From NCBI GenBank assembly GCA_964631235.1, contig CAZVZX010000018.1:30016-94015 (forward strand): DNA of 64,000 nt. The letters are read 5' to 3'. This document shows positions 9,640 through 18,969 of this stretch, in pieces. The DNA comes from JARKPK01 sp964631235 (GTDB lineage Bacteria; Planctomycetota; Planctomycetia; Pirellulales; Thermoguttaceae). Both the position numbers and the translations under genes were made by a program. Within the stretch, counting starts at the first letter, position 1. The number at the start of each line of letters is the position of its first letter. The notes beneath the pieces are model-generated. The model saw only the letters and a program-made list of their open reading frames with translations. It searched no databases and was not told where the DNA came from.

Positions 9640-12393
9640 ATGCCCAGCATCCAGACAAGCACAGGCCTGATGACCGGGCTCGACATTGTCGGCACGGTGG
9701 ACAAGCTGATGGCGATTGCGGCGCGCCCGCAGAAGCTGCTCCAATCGCGCGGCGAAACGATGCAGAACGAACTGGTGGCTGTCACCGGGCTGACGGCCTT
9801 GTTGGTTTCGACACGCTACATGACCGATAACCTGGGCAAGGAGGCAATCTATCAAACACGCGAGGTCAGCAGTAGCGATACGTCGGCACTGACGGCCTCG
9901 CTCGCCGCCGAGAAACCGGCGATCGGTCGATACAGTTTCACGCCGCTGCGCACCGCGAGTAATCAACAATGGCTCAGCAGCGGGGTGCTGTCGAACACGG
10001 CTGCTTTGTCCGCAGGCACACTCTCGTTCCGCTACGGCAGCACAGTCGAACGCGATGCCCGAGTCGAACTTCTGTCGAACGATCAAGGCCTTGGGTTCGT
10101 TCGCGGCAAGATCCGCATCACCGATCGCAGCGGCGCGTCGGCGGAGATCGATCTTTCTTCAGCCCTGACCCTCGACGACGTTCTCAAGGCGATTAACGAC
10201 AATCCGACGATCAACGTCGAGGCCGCGGTGCGAAACGGCCGCGTCACGCTCACCGACAACACCGGGCTTCAGATCGCTAATCTGCGCGTTCAGGAAGTCG
10301 GCGGCGGGCGCACGGCCGCTTCATTGGGGTTGGCCGGTATTGATTCATCGAGTTCTTCGGCCGAGGGCGGCATGATTTGGCGCCTTCGCGGCACCATGTC
10401 ACTCGATGAACTCAACGATGGACGCGGAGTGCGCGTCAGTACGGTGCTTCCCGACATCGCCTTCCAACTGCGCGATGGCACGAGCGGCGAAATCGATCTA
10501 TCACCATTGTTGGCCAACAGCTCGACCGTCGATTACGATGTGACGCTCGATGACGTGATCAACCGAATCAACGAAGCGGCGCCGGGGAAACTCCGAGCCG
10601 AGATCGCCCCGGACGGCGCGCGGTTGATTGTTTCGGATTTGACCGTGGGCGAAGGCGAGTTCTCGCTGACGGCTTTGAACAACAGCGCCGCGTTGGCCGA
10701 TTTAGGGCTGTCGAAGCAGGCCGAAAACGGACAGATCACGGGAAACAGGATTCTCGGAGGCCTGAAGACGGTGCTTCTGTCGAGCCTTGACGGCGGCCGA
10801 GGGCTTGGGCCGTTGGGAAGGCTTCGTCTGGTCGATCGCAGCGGCGGCGAGGCCATTGCCGATCTATCATCGGCCGAAACGCTGGAAGATGTCGTTTGGG
10901 CGATCAATTCCCAGGGGCTTCAAGTCAAAGCAGCCGTCAACTCCTCGGGAAACGGAATCGAACTGACCGATGTTTCCGGTGCCGCCGCGTCAAATCTGAT
11001 CGTGGCCGACGCCGACGGCGGTTCGACCGCCCAACGGCTCGGACTGGCGGTGGACGCTGCGGTAACCCGAGTGAATAGTGGCGATTTGAAGCTGCAAGTG
11101 ATCTCGGAGAACACGCTGCTGAGCAGCCTCAACGGCGGCAAGGGTGCTGCCAAGGGAGCCATCGTCATCCAAGATACCCAGGGGCTGCGATTCACAGTCA
11201 ATCTGCGCGACGCAGGAATCAAGACCGTCGGCGATGTGATTCGGGCCATCAACCACCAGGCCGGAAACGTTCGCGCCGAGATCAATGAACGCGGCGACGG
11301 AATCCGCCTGATCGATTCTCAGGGCGGGGCGGGGCAGTTTACTGTCAGCGAGGGAGACTCGACCACCGCCCGCGATTTGGGCCTGCTGCGGCCCGCGACA
11401 GAACGAACGATTGACGGCGCGGCAGCGAAGGTGATTGATGGCTCGATGACGACCGTGATCGAGCTGACCGGCTCCGAATCGCTGAACGATCTGGCGGAAA
11501 GGATCAACGGACTCAATGCCGGCGTGTCGGCGACGGTCGTTTACGACGGCTCGTCGCGGCCGTATCGAATCGCATTGACCAGCGAACAATCGGGCCGAGC
11601 CGGAAACTTAGTCATCGATTCGTCGATCGAAGGGCTCGCGTTCGGCCAGACCGTGGCCGGCGACGATGCCTTGCTACTCTTCGGGCCGGGCAATCTGCTG
11701 GTCTCGTCTTCGACAAACAAGTTTCAGAACGTTGTGCAAGGGCTGGAACTTGAGGTCAAGCAGGGCTCCGGCAAGCCGGTCACCGTGACCGTTTCGGCGG
11801 GAACGGCCAATATGGTGGCCAGTGCCAAGACGTTCGTCGATAACTACAACAAGTTCCGCGACAAACTGAAGGAGTTGACCAAGTTCGACGCGACAACCGG
11901 GAAGGGATCTATTCTCTCAGGTGATCCGACCGCTGTTCGCCTCGACGCCGAGCTATCTCGCTTGCTTTCGGGAAGGATCGACGGGGCCGGGCGATTGCGC
12001 ACCCTTGGTGATGTGGGAATCACGATCAACGATCAAGGGCAACTCGAGTTCGACGAGAGCAAACTGCGAGCGGCCTTTGCCGCCGATCCCGAGGCCGTTC
12101 AGCAGTTTTTCACAACGGCGGACAAGGGTTTTTCGGCACGATTCAAGAAGGTGGTCGATCAACTGGCCGGTGACGACAGTTCGATGCTCTCGCGACGGAT
12201 CGATGCCCTAAACCGAAAGATCGCCCTGAACCAAGAGCGAATCGACTTCATGCAGAAGATGCTCGACAGCCAGCGGGAACGGCTGCTGCTCCAGTTCTAC
12301 AACACGGAACTGGCCATCGGCAAAATCAAGAACAATCTGTCAGCGATCGAATCCATTCAGCCGATCACGTTTCAGGGGCAAGCGTCGAAATAG
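9640..12393 (+). CDS. fliD: Flagellar filament cap FliD (HAP2), enlarged
   Basis: Filament-capping protein that helps flagellin assemble at the flagellum tip. The N-terminus GLMTGLDIVGTVDKLM matches the FliD_N consensus. The C-terminal quarter (FVDNYNKFRDKLKELT ... GRLRTLGDVGI ... GQLEFDESKLRAAF) is a typical FliD_C, ending in a coiled coil. The protein has about 917 residues, roughly twice the usual 450-500. The extra length is at least four related modules of about 100 residues (around 155-235, 265-360, 390-480 and 505-600), each with the pattern LDDVLKAIN, a short strand pair, then a LGL ending, resembling flagellin hook-IN repeats. The ATG at 9640 is preferred over an upstream TTG. fliS follows 177 bp downstream. 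Confidence 0.93.
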   Translation: MPSIQTSTGLMTGLDIVGTVDKLMAIAARPQKLLQSRGETMQNELVAVTGLTALLVSTRYMTDNLGKEAIYQTREVSSSDTSALTASLAAEKPAIGRYSFTPLRTASNQQWLSSGVLSNTAALSAGTLSFRYGSTVERDARVELLSNDQGLGFVRGKIRITDRSGASAEIDLSSALTLDDVLKAINDNPTINVEAAVRNGRVTLTDNTGLQIANLRVQEVGGGRTAASLGLAGIDSSSSSAEGGMIWRLRGTMSLDELNDGRGVRVSTVLPDIAFQLRDGTSGEIDLSPLLANSSTVDYDVTLDDVINRINEAAPGKLRAEIAPDGARLIVSDLTVGEGEFSLTALNNSAALADLGLSKQAENGQITGNRILGGLKTVLLSSLDGGRGLGPLGRLRLVDRSGGEAIADLSSAETLEDVVWAINSQGLQVKAAVNSSGNGIELTDVSGAAASNLIVADADGGSTAQRLGLAVDAAVTRVNSGDLKLQVISENTLLSSLNGGKGAAKGAIVIQDTQGLRFTVNLRDAGIKTVGDVIRAINHQAGNVRAEINERGDGIRLIDSQGGAGQFTVSEGDSTTARDLGLLRPATERTIDGAAAKVIDGSMTTVIELTGSESLNDLAERINGLNAGVSATVVYDGSSRPYRIALTSEQSGRAGNLVIDSSIEGLAFGQTVAGDDALLLFGPGNLLVSSSTNKFQNVVQGLELEVKQGSGKPVTVTVSAGTANMVASAKTFVDNYNKFRDKLKELTKFDATTGKGSILSGDPTAVRLDAELSRLLSGRIDGAGRLRTLGDVGITINDQGQLEFDESKLRAAFAADPEAVQQFFTTADKGFSARFKKVVDQLAGDDSSMLSRRIDALNRKIALNQERIDFMQKMLDSQRERLLLQFYNTELAIGKIKNNLSAIESIQPITFQGQASK

Positions 12394-12570
12394 CTCGAAA
12401 TGAAACCACCGAAGATTGAGCGCGGCCTACGCGGACGCTGCCTGACGCCGGCCGCTTCGCATTTTCCGCCAAACGATTCTTCCGGGAGGAAGGGCCAGAA
12501 TCGTCGAGAAAGATTCGTCGGGCGTTCCGCCGGCTGCCGACATGGGCTTCAGTGAGGAAATGGTTGCGAC

Positions 12571-13092
12571 ATGTCCATCGCCTACGAGAACTACCTGGAA
12601 ACCGGTGTGCTGACCGCCAGCCCGCAAAAGCTGCAACTGCTGTTGATCGAGGCGGCCATTCGCTCGATTCACCGCGGCAAGAAGGCGATGGCGAGCGCAG
12701 ACCAAGCGGCGGCCTCCGAGCATTTCATCCATGCCCAAGATTGCGTTGGGCAGATGCTGGCCGGATTGAACTATGAGGGCGCGACCGAAATCGTCAAGAA
12801 ACTGGCTGCGGTGTACGTTTTCGTTTTGCGGCAGCTTGCCGAGGGATCGTTCGAACGCAACGAGAAAAAACTCGACGATGCGGTTCGGGTGCTCGAGGTC
12901 GAGCGGGAAACCTGGCGACAGGTGTGCGAGCAATTCGGATCAAGCACCGCCGAAGGCACGCAATCTGTCGGAATGGGCGATAGTATCGAGAGGCAGGACG
13001 CTAAGCCCCGAGTCCCCAATCTGAATCCCGCATCGCTACCTGGGCCGGCCGTCGATGTCGAGCCTTGCGGCGGTTTGTGCCTCGATGCTTGA
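12571..13092 (+). CDS. fliS: Flagellin export chaperone FliS
   Basis: Predicted 173-residue protein with the FliS fold: AYENYLETGVLTASPQKLQLLLIEAA matches the conserved YxxxxVxTAsPxkLixmLydgai start of the family, and helical segments continue to about residue 115. The 50-residue C-terminal extension is Pro/Glu-rich and not conserved in the family. FliS binds the flagellin C-terminus to prevent premature polymerisation in the cytoplasm. It follows fliD, the usual fliD-fliS order. A GTGAGG-like ribosome-binding site lies near 12552. No flagellin gene is present in the window. Confidence 0.9.
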   Translation: MSIAYENYLETGVLTASPQKLQLLLIEAAIRSIHRGKKAMASADQAAASEHFIHAQDCVGQMLAGLNYEGATEIVKKLAAVYVFVLRQLAEGSFERNEKKLDDAVRVLEVERETWRQVCEQFGSSTAEGTQSVGMGDSIERQDAKPRVPNLNPASLPGPAVDVEPCGGLCLDA

Positions 13093-13158
13093 GACGGCAC
13101 ACGACCGCTTGCTCGACGGAACACTCTGGCCGCCGGGCAAAGGGCCTGATTGCACTGG

Positions 13159-13779
13159 TCATTTCGCGCGTTTGGCCACTCCGAGTTCGGCTAGTTTTAC
13201 CGCAACGTCTTTTGCGTGGTTGGCGGTGTTCACGCTTTTGTCGATGGCTGCGATCTTGCCATCTTTGCCGATGATAAATGTCCAACGCGAAGGCGTCTGT
13301 TTGCCGGGAGCGAGCACTCCGAACGCCCGGGCGGCCTTGCCTTCGGGGTCTGCGAGAATCGGGTAATCGGCCCCGACCGACTCGGCGAACTTCGCATTCT
13401 TTTCCTGAGTGTCGCAACTCGCGGTAAAGTAGGCGACGTCGAATTGCTTCAACTCAGCCCCGTCTCGCGCAAATGCTTTGCATTCGGCCGTGCAACCCGG
13501 GGTGAACGCACGGGGGAACCAGGCGATGACAACGGCCTGTTTCCCGCGAAAATCCGCCAGACGGTACGTCTTGCCGTCGCTGCCTTCGAATGCGACATCG
13601 GGGGCAGGATCGCCCACCTTCAACTCGACCTGTTCGCCCGCGGTGTTCTCTGCTGCCATAACAGATGCTCCCAATCCAAAATGATACGTCAGCGGTGACG
13701 CGCTGCACGTCGCAATCAAGACGAATAGTCCGGCACAACCAAAGACCGTCGCACTGCAAGCCGGAATTGAACCTCGCAT
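13159..13779 (-). CDS. Exported peroxiredoxin (BCP/AhpC-TSA type)
   Basis: Predicted 206-residue thiol peroxidase. After a hydrophobic export signal (about residues 8-28, possible cleavage before residue 45) comes a thioredoxin-like domain with VGDPAPDVAFEGSDG and the active-site loop AFTPGCTAECKAFARD. C96 is the likely peroxidatic Cys, and C100 or C122 (TASCDTQE) the candidate resolving Cys. It would reduce hydrogen peroxide or organic hydroperoxides in the periplasm. The ATG at 13779 is used because GGAG lies 9 nt upstream; an in-frame ATG at 13794 is possible but has no ribosome-binding site. It converges with fliS. Confidence 0.88.
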   Translation of the reverse strand: MRGSIPACSATVFGCAGLFVLIATCSASPLTYHFGLGASVMAAENTAGEQVELKVGDPAPDVAFEGSDGKTYRLADFRGKQAVVIAWFPRAFTPGCTAECKAFARDGAELKQFDVAYFTASCDTQEKNAKFAESVGADYPILADPEGKAARAFGVLAPGKQTPSRWTFIIGKDGKIAAIDKSVNTANHAKDVAVKLAELGVAKRAK

Positions 13780-14518
13780 GATCGTTCGCTCCATGAAAAA
13801 GAACGGATGAAGACAAAAACCAGATTGGTCTCTTCACTCGTCGAAAGCTGAGTCCGCGGCGCACGGGATTCAAAAGCGAGACGCAGTCGGCCGTTTTGCG
13901 CTTTCGGCACCCGCCTTTGGAATCATCCCGATCACTTCTGCGCTCAAACCGCGAGAACCAGCTGCATTGTAGGCGGCCGGACAACCACAAGCCCCCAAGT
14001 CTCGCTGTATCCACGACTTAGCGATTGTGGACAGCCTTGAACGGGCCGCGGTGCCGTCGAAATGCTTGCCGGTGCGACGCCGTCGCCACGAGAGAAGGAG
14101 GGCGGCAAGGGAAGGCGTTCGACGATCCGACGTTGGGGCTTTTCGGGCCGTTGCCGGCAAAGGTGGCGGTTGAAGTCGCGAAGACCACGCCAATCGAGCG
14201 CATGCCGGCGCTCTTCGCCTGCCGGCGATTCGGTCTTCAAACCGCTTGCCGCCTATCTGAATAGCCCGTTGAGAAACGAACCCCGCCGGCGAATGTTACG
14301 GAGAACGCGCCCGGCGGTGAATCCGAAAACGACTTCGTCCACACGCCGGTCATACGAGCTAATACGGTCGCTCGTCGGGCCACGCGTCGTGCTACGGCAT
14401 GCAACAGGAGATAACCGGAACCGCCGCTCGAAAGCCGCGGCCTTCAACAGGTCGAGCATCGCCGCGGCGGCACTGCATTGCCGATCATGCGGAGGACGCT
14501 GATGACCGGAAACCGCTG
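13780..14518. other. Gene-poor stretch with one repeat copy
   Basis: About 740 bp with no credible gene on either strand. It holds one copy of repeat family 2 near 14263-14352. The minus strand between about 13850 and 13925 has a weak resemblance to the window-wide family 1 repeat. Confidence 0.4.
14263..14352 (+). repeat. Repeat family 2, copy 1
   Basis: Begins with AGCCCGTTGAGAAACGA and contains GAATCCGAAAACGACTT. Both blocks, in the same order and at a similar spacing, recur at 58186-58286 in another gene-free region. Confidence 0.5.
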
Positions 14519-15322
14519 CTACTTCGATTGGGCCGATTCGCCCGGGCTGGGCGATGCCTTCTGACCCTCTTGGGCTGCCTTGACGGCGACGGCAGTCGCC
14601 ATCATCGCGGCCTTGATCTCTGCCGGCGTGAAGTACGGTTGGCTCGTTCCGTTGGCAAATTGCAACCGTTTCGCGGCCAGCTCCTCAAAACTCATTCCGT
14701 TGACCAAGTGCCAGGCGACGATTTGTGCGACGCGCTGATTCACGCGTCCCTCGGCCAGCATAGCCAGCGTTTCCCGAACGCCTTCCTTTGTAGTGACTGT
14801 TTCGAGCGGCTTGATTTCGTACGGAATCGCCGGGCGCGGCTCGGCCTTGCCGTGATCCAAGCAAACGCCGGGAACCTGCAATTGAGCGACGCGTTCCGGC
14901 GCGATATTGAAGAAACCGCCGCCCCCCATGCCGCCCATTCCCATACCGCCCATGCCACCGAATCCGCCGCCCATCGGTTGGGGCTGCGTGTTTGTCGTTC
15001 CGCCGCCGCCGGCAGCGGGCGCTGCGGCTTGCCCTAACACAGGGACGGCTGCAAACGCCGCCGGAAGCTGGATACTCAGCGGCTTATTGGTCTTGTTTTC
15101 AATCAAGACATTAGCTTGCGTCGAGTTTTTCGGAATAAACTTCACATTGATCTGTTGTTGGGCAATCGCCGTGAACAGCTCGACCTTTTCGGCCGGCACT
15201 GTCTGCACGGGCGCCCGACGTGTTCGATTCGCTCGATCGGCGCCCATTGAACCCTGCGACCAGACCAGTCCGAGAACGATCAGGCCGATTGCCAAGACTA
15301 CACGTCCAACGCGAATAGACAT
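14519..15322 (-). CDS. Exported Gly/Met-rich protein, function unknown
   Basis: Predicted 267-residue protein with an N-terminal signal (MSIRVGRVVLAIGLIVLGLV, then SMGAD as a possible cleavage region). A beta-rich stretch follows (about 45-95, QQINVKFIPKNSTQANVLIENKTNKP). Next is a low-complexity Gly/Met linker (about 105-138, repeated GGMGG) and a helical domain around PYEIKPLETVTTKEGV and MSFEELAAKRLQF. Gly/Met-rich exported proteins of this kind are common in planctomycetes, but this one is not assignable to a characterised family. The start at 15322 follows GGGGAGGAAT with ideal spacing; upstream in-frame ATGs lack one. It stands alone and no enzyme motif is visible. Confidence 0.75.
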   Translation of the reverse strand: MSIRVGRVVLAIGLIVLGLVWSQGSMGADRANRTRRAPVQTVPAEKVELFTAIAQQQINVKFIPKNSTQANVLIENKTNKPLSIQLPAAFAAVPVLGQAAAPAAGGGGTTNTQPQPMGGGFGGMGGMGMGGMGGGGFFNIAPERVAQLQVPGVCLDHGKAEPRPAIPYEIKPLETVTTKEGVRETLAMLAEGRVNQRVAQIVAWHLVNGMSFEELAAKRLQFANGTSQPYFTPAEIKAAMMATAVAVKAAQEGQKASPSPGESAQSK

Positions 15323-15789
15323 GCTCTGATTCCTCCCCACCTGTGCCGTTGGGAAATCCGCGCAAGAATCCGAAACAATAAGACCGTTGACTACGAAAAG
15401 CAGTATCGGAACAAACCCCCGCAAAAGCGGTGTCACCACTGATCATCAACCGCGTGCGGCCGTGGTTGACGAGGTGGTTGAATGTGTAACTTCGCTGTTC
15501 CTGCCGTCCGTACACGAAACTCTTTCGCCGGCGCGGTTTGTTGCCGACCGTTCGGCTCGTGCGTGGACAAGCAGTTTGCGATCCAATGCCCTCAACTCGG
15601 TTGCGTTGTTGCGGCCGACATGAACGGCCTGCTATATCCAAAATAATCCAATTCCTTTCCGTTGGGAAGCAAAAATGGCAGAAAGTGGGCACCCCGCAGG
15701 GGCCTGCACCGTCCCATGCGTGCCGGCCGCCAACTGGGAAAACGGCCGCCGAATGCGGGAATTGGGGGCTGTTGTCGGCTCGGTACTCC

Positions 15790-15818
15790 TTGTTCTTGCG
15801 TTTAGCGGTTAGAATAAT
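15790..15818 (+). promoter_or_regulatory. Possible sigma-70 promoter upstream of rsfS-argS
   Basis: TTGTTC (15790-15795) and AATAAT (15813-15818) with a 17-bp spacer. The -10 is good and the -35 weak. A transcript from about 15825 would run into the hairpin at 15865-15895. Confidence 0.35.
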
Positions 15819-15864
15819 CGCTTCGCGCGATGGTGGCTGGGCCCCGCCGGGGACAACCCGCCGA

Positions 15865-15903
15865 GGCGGCTGGCGGACCGTCAGCACCAGCCGCCGAGTT
15901 TTG
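15865..15903 (+). terminator. Terminator- or attenuator-like hairpin
   Basis: GGCGGCTGG (15865-15873) pairs perfectly with CCAGCCGCC (15887-15895), followed within three bases by TTTT. A second upstream segment GGTGGCTGG (15832-15840) can pair with the same 3' arm, so two exclusive folds are possible. Confidence 0.45.
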
Positions 15904-16040
15904 TTGCAGTCTCCAGCCGCACCGGCTCGCCGAGGGCCGCGGTGCCGGCTCAAACCTGCTCCAACGTCGCGGTTGCGTGCAGCTCGCGTTTCGTAACCTG
16001 ATGTCAGTATTCACTTTCTGCGGCTCACTCTCGAAGAATA

Positions 16041-16439
16041 ATGGCCGATCTCACTGAACTACAGCCGATTCTCGACGCTACCGCCAAGATTGCCGATCCC
16101 GCGCTGCGCAGAGCGATCGTCGCGGCAAGGACTGCCCGAGACAACCGCGGGCAAGAGATTGTCGTGCTCGACATGCGGAAGCTCACGCCGATGTTCGACT
16201 TTTTCGTACTGGCCACGGGCGGCAGCCCCAGGCAGTTGCACGCGATGAGCGAGGAAATCGATCGGGCGTTGGAAAAAGGGCTTGGTGATCGCCGCATCGG
16301 CATCGAGGGTTACGAGCAAAGCCGCTGGATTCTGCTCGATTACGGAGATGTGGTCGTCCACCTGTTCGATGCCGACACGCGGCAATACTACGCGCTGGAG
16401 GATCTTTGGGGGGGCGCGAAACGGGTGGCATGGGAGTGA
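16041..16439 (+). CDS. rsfS: Ribosomal silencing factor RsfS
   Basis: Predicted 132-residue RsfS/YbeB protein. Conserved features: DRARDNRG-like ARTARDNRGQEIVVLDMRKL, the FVLATGGSPRQLHAMSEEI segment, and the C-terminal WILLDYGDVVVHLFDADTRQYYALEDLW, which matches the family signature. RsfS binds ribosomal protein uL14 and blocks joining of the 30S and 50S subunits when nutrients are short. The gene lies 6 bp upstream of argS, so the two are very probably cotranscribed. Confidence 0.95.
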   Translation: MADLTELQPILDATAKIADPALRRAIVAARTARDNRGQEIVVLDMRKLTPMFDFFVLATGGSPRQLHAMSEEIDRALEKGLGDRRIGIEGYEQSRWILLDYGDVVVHLFDADTRQYYALEDLWGGAKRVAWE

Positions 16440-16445
16440 GCCGCA

Positions 16446-18413
16446 ATGAACCCGTTGAATGAGTTGCGTCGGCGTTTTTTTGCGGCCCTGCAAGGGCTAG
16501 TGGATCGGCCCGAAGAACAGCTTGATTTGGTTCGCCGCAGCCAAGATGCCCGATTTGGCGATTATCAGGCGAATATGGCCATGCCGTTGGCCAAGGTTAT
16601 GCGCCGGCCGCCGCGCGAAGTGGCCCAGGCAATTATCGACCGACTCGATCTGGCCGATATGTGCGAGCCGCCCGAGATCGCCGGGCCGGGCTTCATCAAT
16701 CTGCGTCTTCGCCCCGAATGGTTGGCTGCGCGCCTTGAACAGGCAGCGAGCGACGACCGGCTGGGGATTCCCCGGGCGGAACATCCCCGGACCTATATCG
16801 TCGATTTCTCGGCGCCGAACATTGCCAAGCCGTTGCATGTGGGGCATATCCGTTCGACGGTGATCGGCGACGCCATCAACCGAACGCTTCGCTTTGTCGG
16901 CCATCGAGTGATCAGCGACAACCACGTGGGCGATTGGGGCACGCAGTTCGGCATTTTGATCTACGGCTGGCGACATTTCCTCGATCACGAAGCGTTTCGG
17001 CGGGATCCGGTGGCGGAGTTGGTTCGCATCTATCGCCTGGTCCATCAATTGCTCGAAAAGCAATCGCAAGCCAAGGCTGCAACTGAAGCCGACGCAATCA
17101 ATCGCGACGAATCCGAGCTTTCGGATGCCGGCATCGATCAGGCGGACAGTCTCGGCGACGATGCGACGGCTGATGCCGCGCCGTCTTCAGCCGATCGAGC
17201 GGTGGGCCGAAATGCGTCGGGCGATAACCGGCCGGAGAACGGTGCGCAAAGCGCGTTGCCGCCGGCGAGCCTGGAGCAGCTTTCGCTGGCTCACCCCGAT
17301 CTTAATGCGGCGGTGTTGAACGAAACCGCGAAACTGCATCACGGCGATCCCGAGAATCGGCGAATCTGGCAAGCGATCATCGACGTTTGCCGCGGACTGA
17401 TCGACCATGTGTACCAGCGCCTCGGCGTTGAATTCGACGTGACGCTCGGCGAAAGTTTCTACGAGCCGATGCTTCCGGAAGTGGTCGAAACGCTTCTCTC
17501 GCGCGGAATCGCCAAGGAAAGTCACGGGGCGATTTGTGTGTTCATCGACGGGATAGAAACGCCGATGATCGTCCGCAAACAAGACGGCGCGTTTCTCTAC
17601 GCCACGACCGACTTGGCAACCATCGTCTATCGGATGAACCGCTGGCAGCCCGACGCCATTCTCTACGTCGTCGATCACCGTCAGTCGCTTCATTTCCGCC
17701 AGTTGTTTGCCGTGGCGCGGATGCTCGGCTTCGACCAAGTGGACCTGCGGCACATTAGTTTCGGCACGGTGTTGGGCGAAGACGGCCGGCCGTTCAAAAC
17801 CCGATCGGGCGCGCTGCTGGGGCTCGAACGATTGCTCGACGAGGCGGTGGCCCGAGCCGCTCGAATCGTCGCCGAAAATGACGACGCAAAACCCGGCGGC
17901 CCCGAACTTTCGCCGCAGCAGCGGGCCCAGATTGCCGAAGCCGTCGGGATTGCCGCCATCAAGTACGCCGATCTCTCGCAAAACCGCACCAGCGACTACG
18001 TTTTCAGCTTCGACAAGATGCTGGCGATGACGGGCAATACGGCAACCTACATGCAGTACGCCTACGCGCGCGTCCGCAGCATTTTCGCCAAAGGGGGCGT
18101 CGATCCGCAATCGTTGCGATCGTCACCGCCGCCGCTGCTGCTCGATACGGCGGCGGAACGGGCGCTGGCCCTCGAATTGGCTCGATTCGGAGAAGCCTTG
18201 GATTCGATGCTCGTTGATTTTCGTCCGAACCAATTGACGGCCTATCTGTTCGATCTGGCCAATTGCTATTCCGCGTTCTTCGAATCGTGCCCCGTGCTTC
18301 GCGCGGAAAACGACGGCGTGCGGCGGAGCCGTTTGTTGCTCTGCGACCTCACGGCCCGAACGCTGCAAAAAGGGCTGGAACTGCTGGGGATCAACGTCCT
18401 AGAGCGAATGTGA
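16446..18413 (+). CDS. argS: Arginyl-tRNA synthetase with an unusual insert
   Basis: Class I aminoacyl-tRNA synthetase of 655 residues that charges tRNA-Arg. An N-terminal Add1-type domain (about 1-110) precedes the catalytic core with FSAPNIAKPLHVGHIRST (HIGH signature HVGH at 131-134). The KMSKS loop is degenerate, as in many ArgRS (RPFKTRSGALLGL). The C-terminal anticodon-binding DALR domain contains TATYMQYAYARVRSIF. Between about 206 and 280 sits a low-complexity acidic Ala/Asp/Ser-rich segment absent from typical ArgRS (usually 550-590 residues). It interrupts the catalytic domain after QLLEKQSQ, yet the frame is intact and both flanks align normally. Cotranscribed with rsfS. Confidence 0.95.
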   Translation: MNPLNELRRRFFAALQGLVDRPEEQLDLVRRSQDARFGDYQANMAMPLAKVMRRPPREVAQAIIDRLDLADMCEPPEIAGPGFINLRLRPEWLAARLEQAASDDRLGIPRAEHPRTYIVDFSAPNIAKPLHVGHIRSTVIGDAINRTLRFVGHRVISDNHVGDWGTQFGILIYGWRHFLDHEAFRRDPVAELVRIYRLVHQLLEKQSQAKAATEADAINRDESELSDAGIDQADSLGDDATADAAPSSADRAVGRNASGDNRPENGAQSALPPASLEQLSLAHPDLNAAVLNETAKLHHGDPENRRIWQAIIDVCRGLIDHVYQRLGVEFDVTLGESFYEPMLPEVVETLLSRGIAKESHGAICVFIDGIETPMIVRKQDGAFLYATTDLATIVYRMNRWQPDAILYVVDHRQSLHFRQLFAVARMLGFDQVDLRHISFGTVLGEDGRPFKTRSGALLGLERLLDEAVARAARIVAENDDAKPGGPELSPQQRAQIAEAVGIAAIKYADLSQNRTSDYVFSFDKMLAMTGNTATYMQYAYARVRSIFAKGGVDPQSLRSSPPPLLLDTAAERALALELARFGEALDSMLVDFRPNQLTAYLFDLANCYSAFFESCPVLRAENDGVRRSRLLLCDLTARTLQKGLELLGINVLERM

Positions 18414-18969
18414 TTGGGCCGTTCGTCCAGCGGCCAATCGCGTCGCTGGTCGGAGCTATTTCTGTCGAGAACGCCTCGACAAGTCGGCGTGCTGACGAAT
18501 CCGTCGCAGCCTCGGCCGCTTGATGGCTTGACGCAATTGCGAACGTGGGCGAAAGGGATGGTGGGGCTGATTGCTTTTGGCCCGCGTTTGGGCGGCTTTT
18601 CGGTTTTCGCGGTTTTATTGAGAACGGCACGGCGGCTTCGTCCGACCGAAGAGAATTTTCGGCTCCGGAATGTGGACAATGCATTGCCCGGCAGGTAGAA
18701 TGCCGGCCCACGCCGAACGGAACGTGTGTTCGCGGTACGGCCGGCCTCGCGCCGCGATTCAATGTCCTCAGATCACGCCGTGTTCAGGAATCAGCTTTCT
18801 CGGTTGAGTGCGGTCTGCGATCGCAACGACGGTTGCGGCTGCGTCCGCAGACCGATCGGCTGATCATGGCGCCCTCGGCCTGCCTGCGTTCCCGCGTCAT
18901 CGTCATTGTTCGAGTTTCTTAGGGCGACGAGTAAATAGCGATTCAATCGCAGCAAAGGAGTTGAAAGTA
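18414..18969. other. Intergenic region after argS
   Basis: About 555 bp without a gene. Just after argS, CCAGCG (18424-18429) and CGCTGG (18441-18446) form a short hairpin without a T-run. The family 1 repeat at 18529-18620 fills much of the middle. Confidence 0.4.
18529..18620 (+). repeat. Repeat family 1, copy 1 (diverged)
   Basis: GACGCAATTGCG near the start and GGCTTTTCGGTTTTCGCGG near the end line up with the other copies (28415, 51317, 53071, 55349, 56868). The middle is more diverged. It lies in the gap between argS and the beta-propeller gene. Confidence 0.45.

Larger units (their letters stand above)
15323..16040. other. Leader region upstream of rsfS-argS
   Basis: About 720 bp without a gene. 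A promoter-like pair lies at 15790-15818 and a hairpin followed by a short T-run at 15865-15903 (both listed separately). Beyond it, AGCCGCACC near 15914 can pair with GGTGCCGGCT near 15940. Confidence 0.45.

Noticed and set aside
13850..13925. Reverse-strand copy of repeat family 1 upstream of the peroxiredoxin
   Set aside because: Only the central block is similar and the outer blocks do not align; kept as a weak hint, not annotated.
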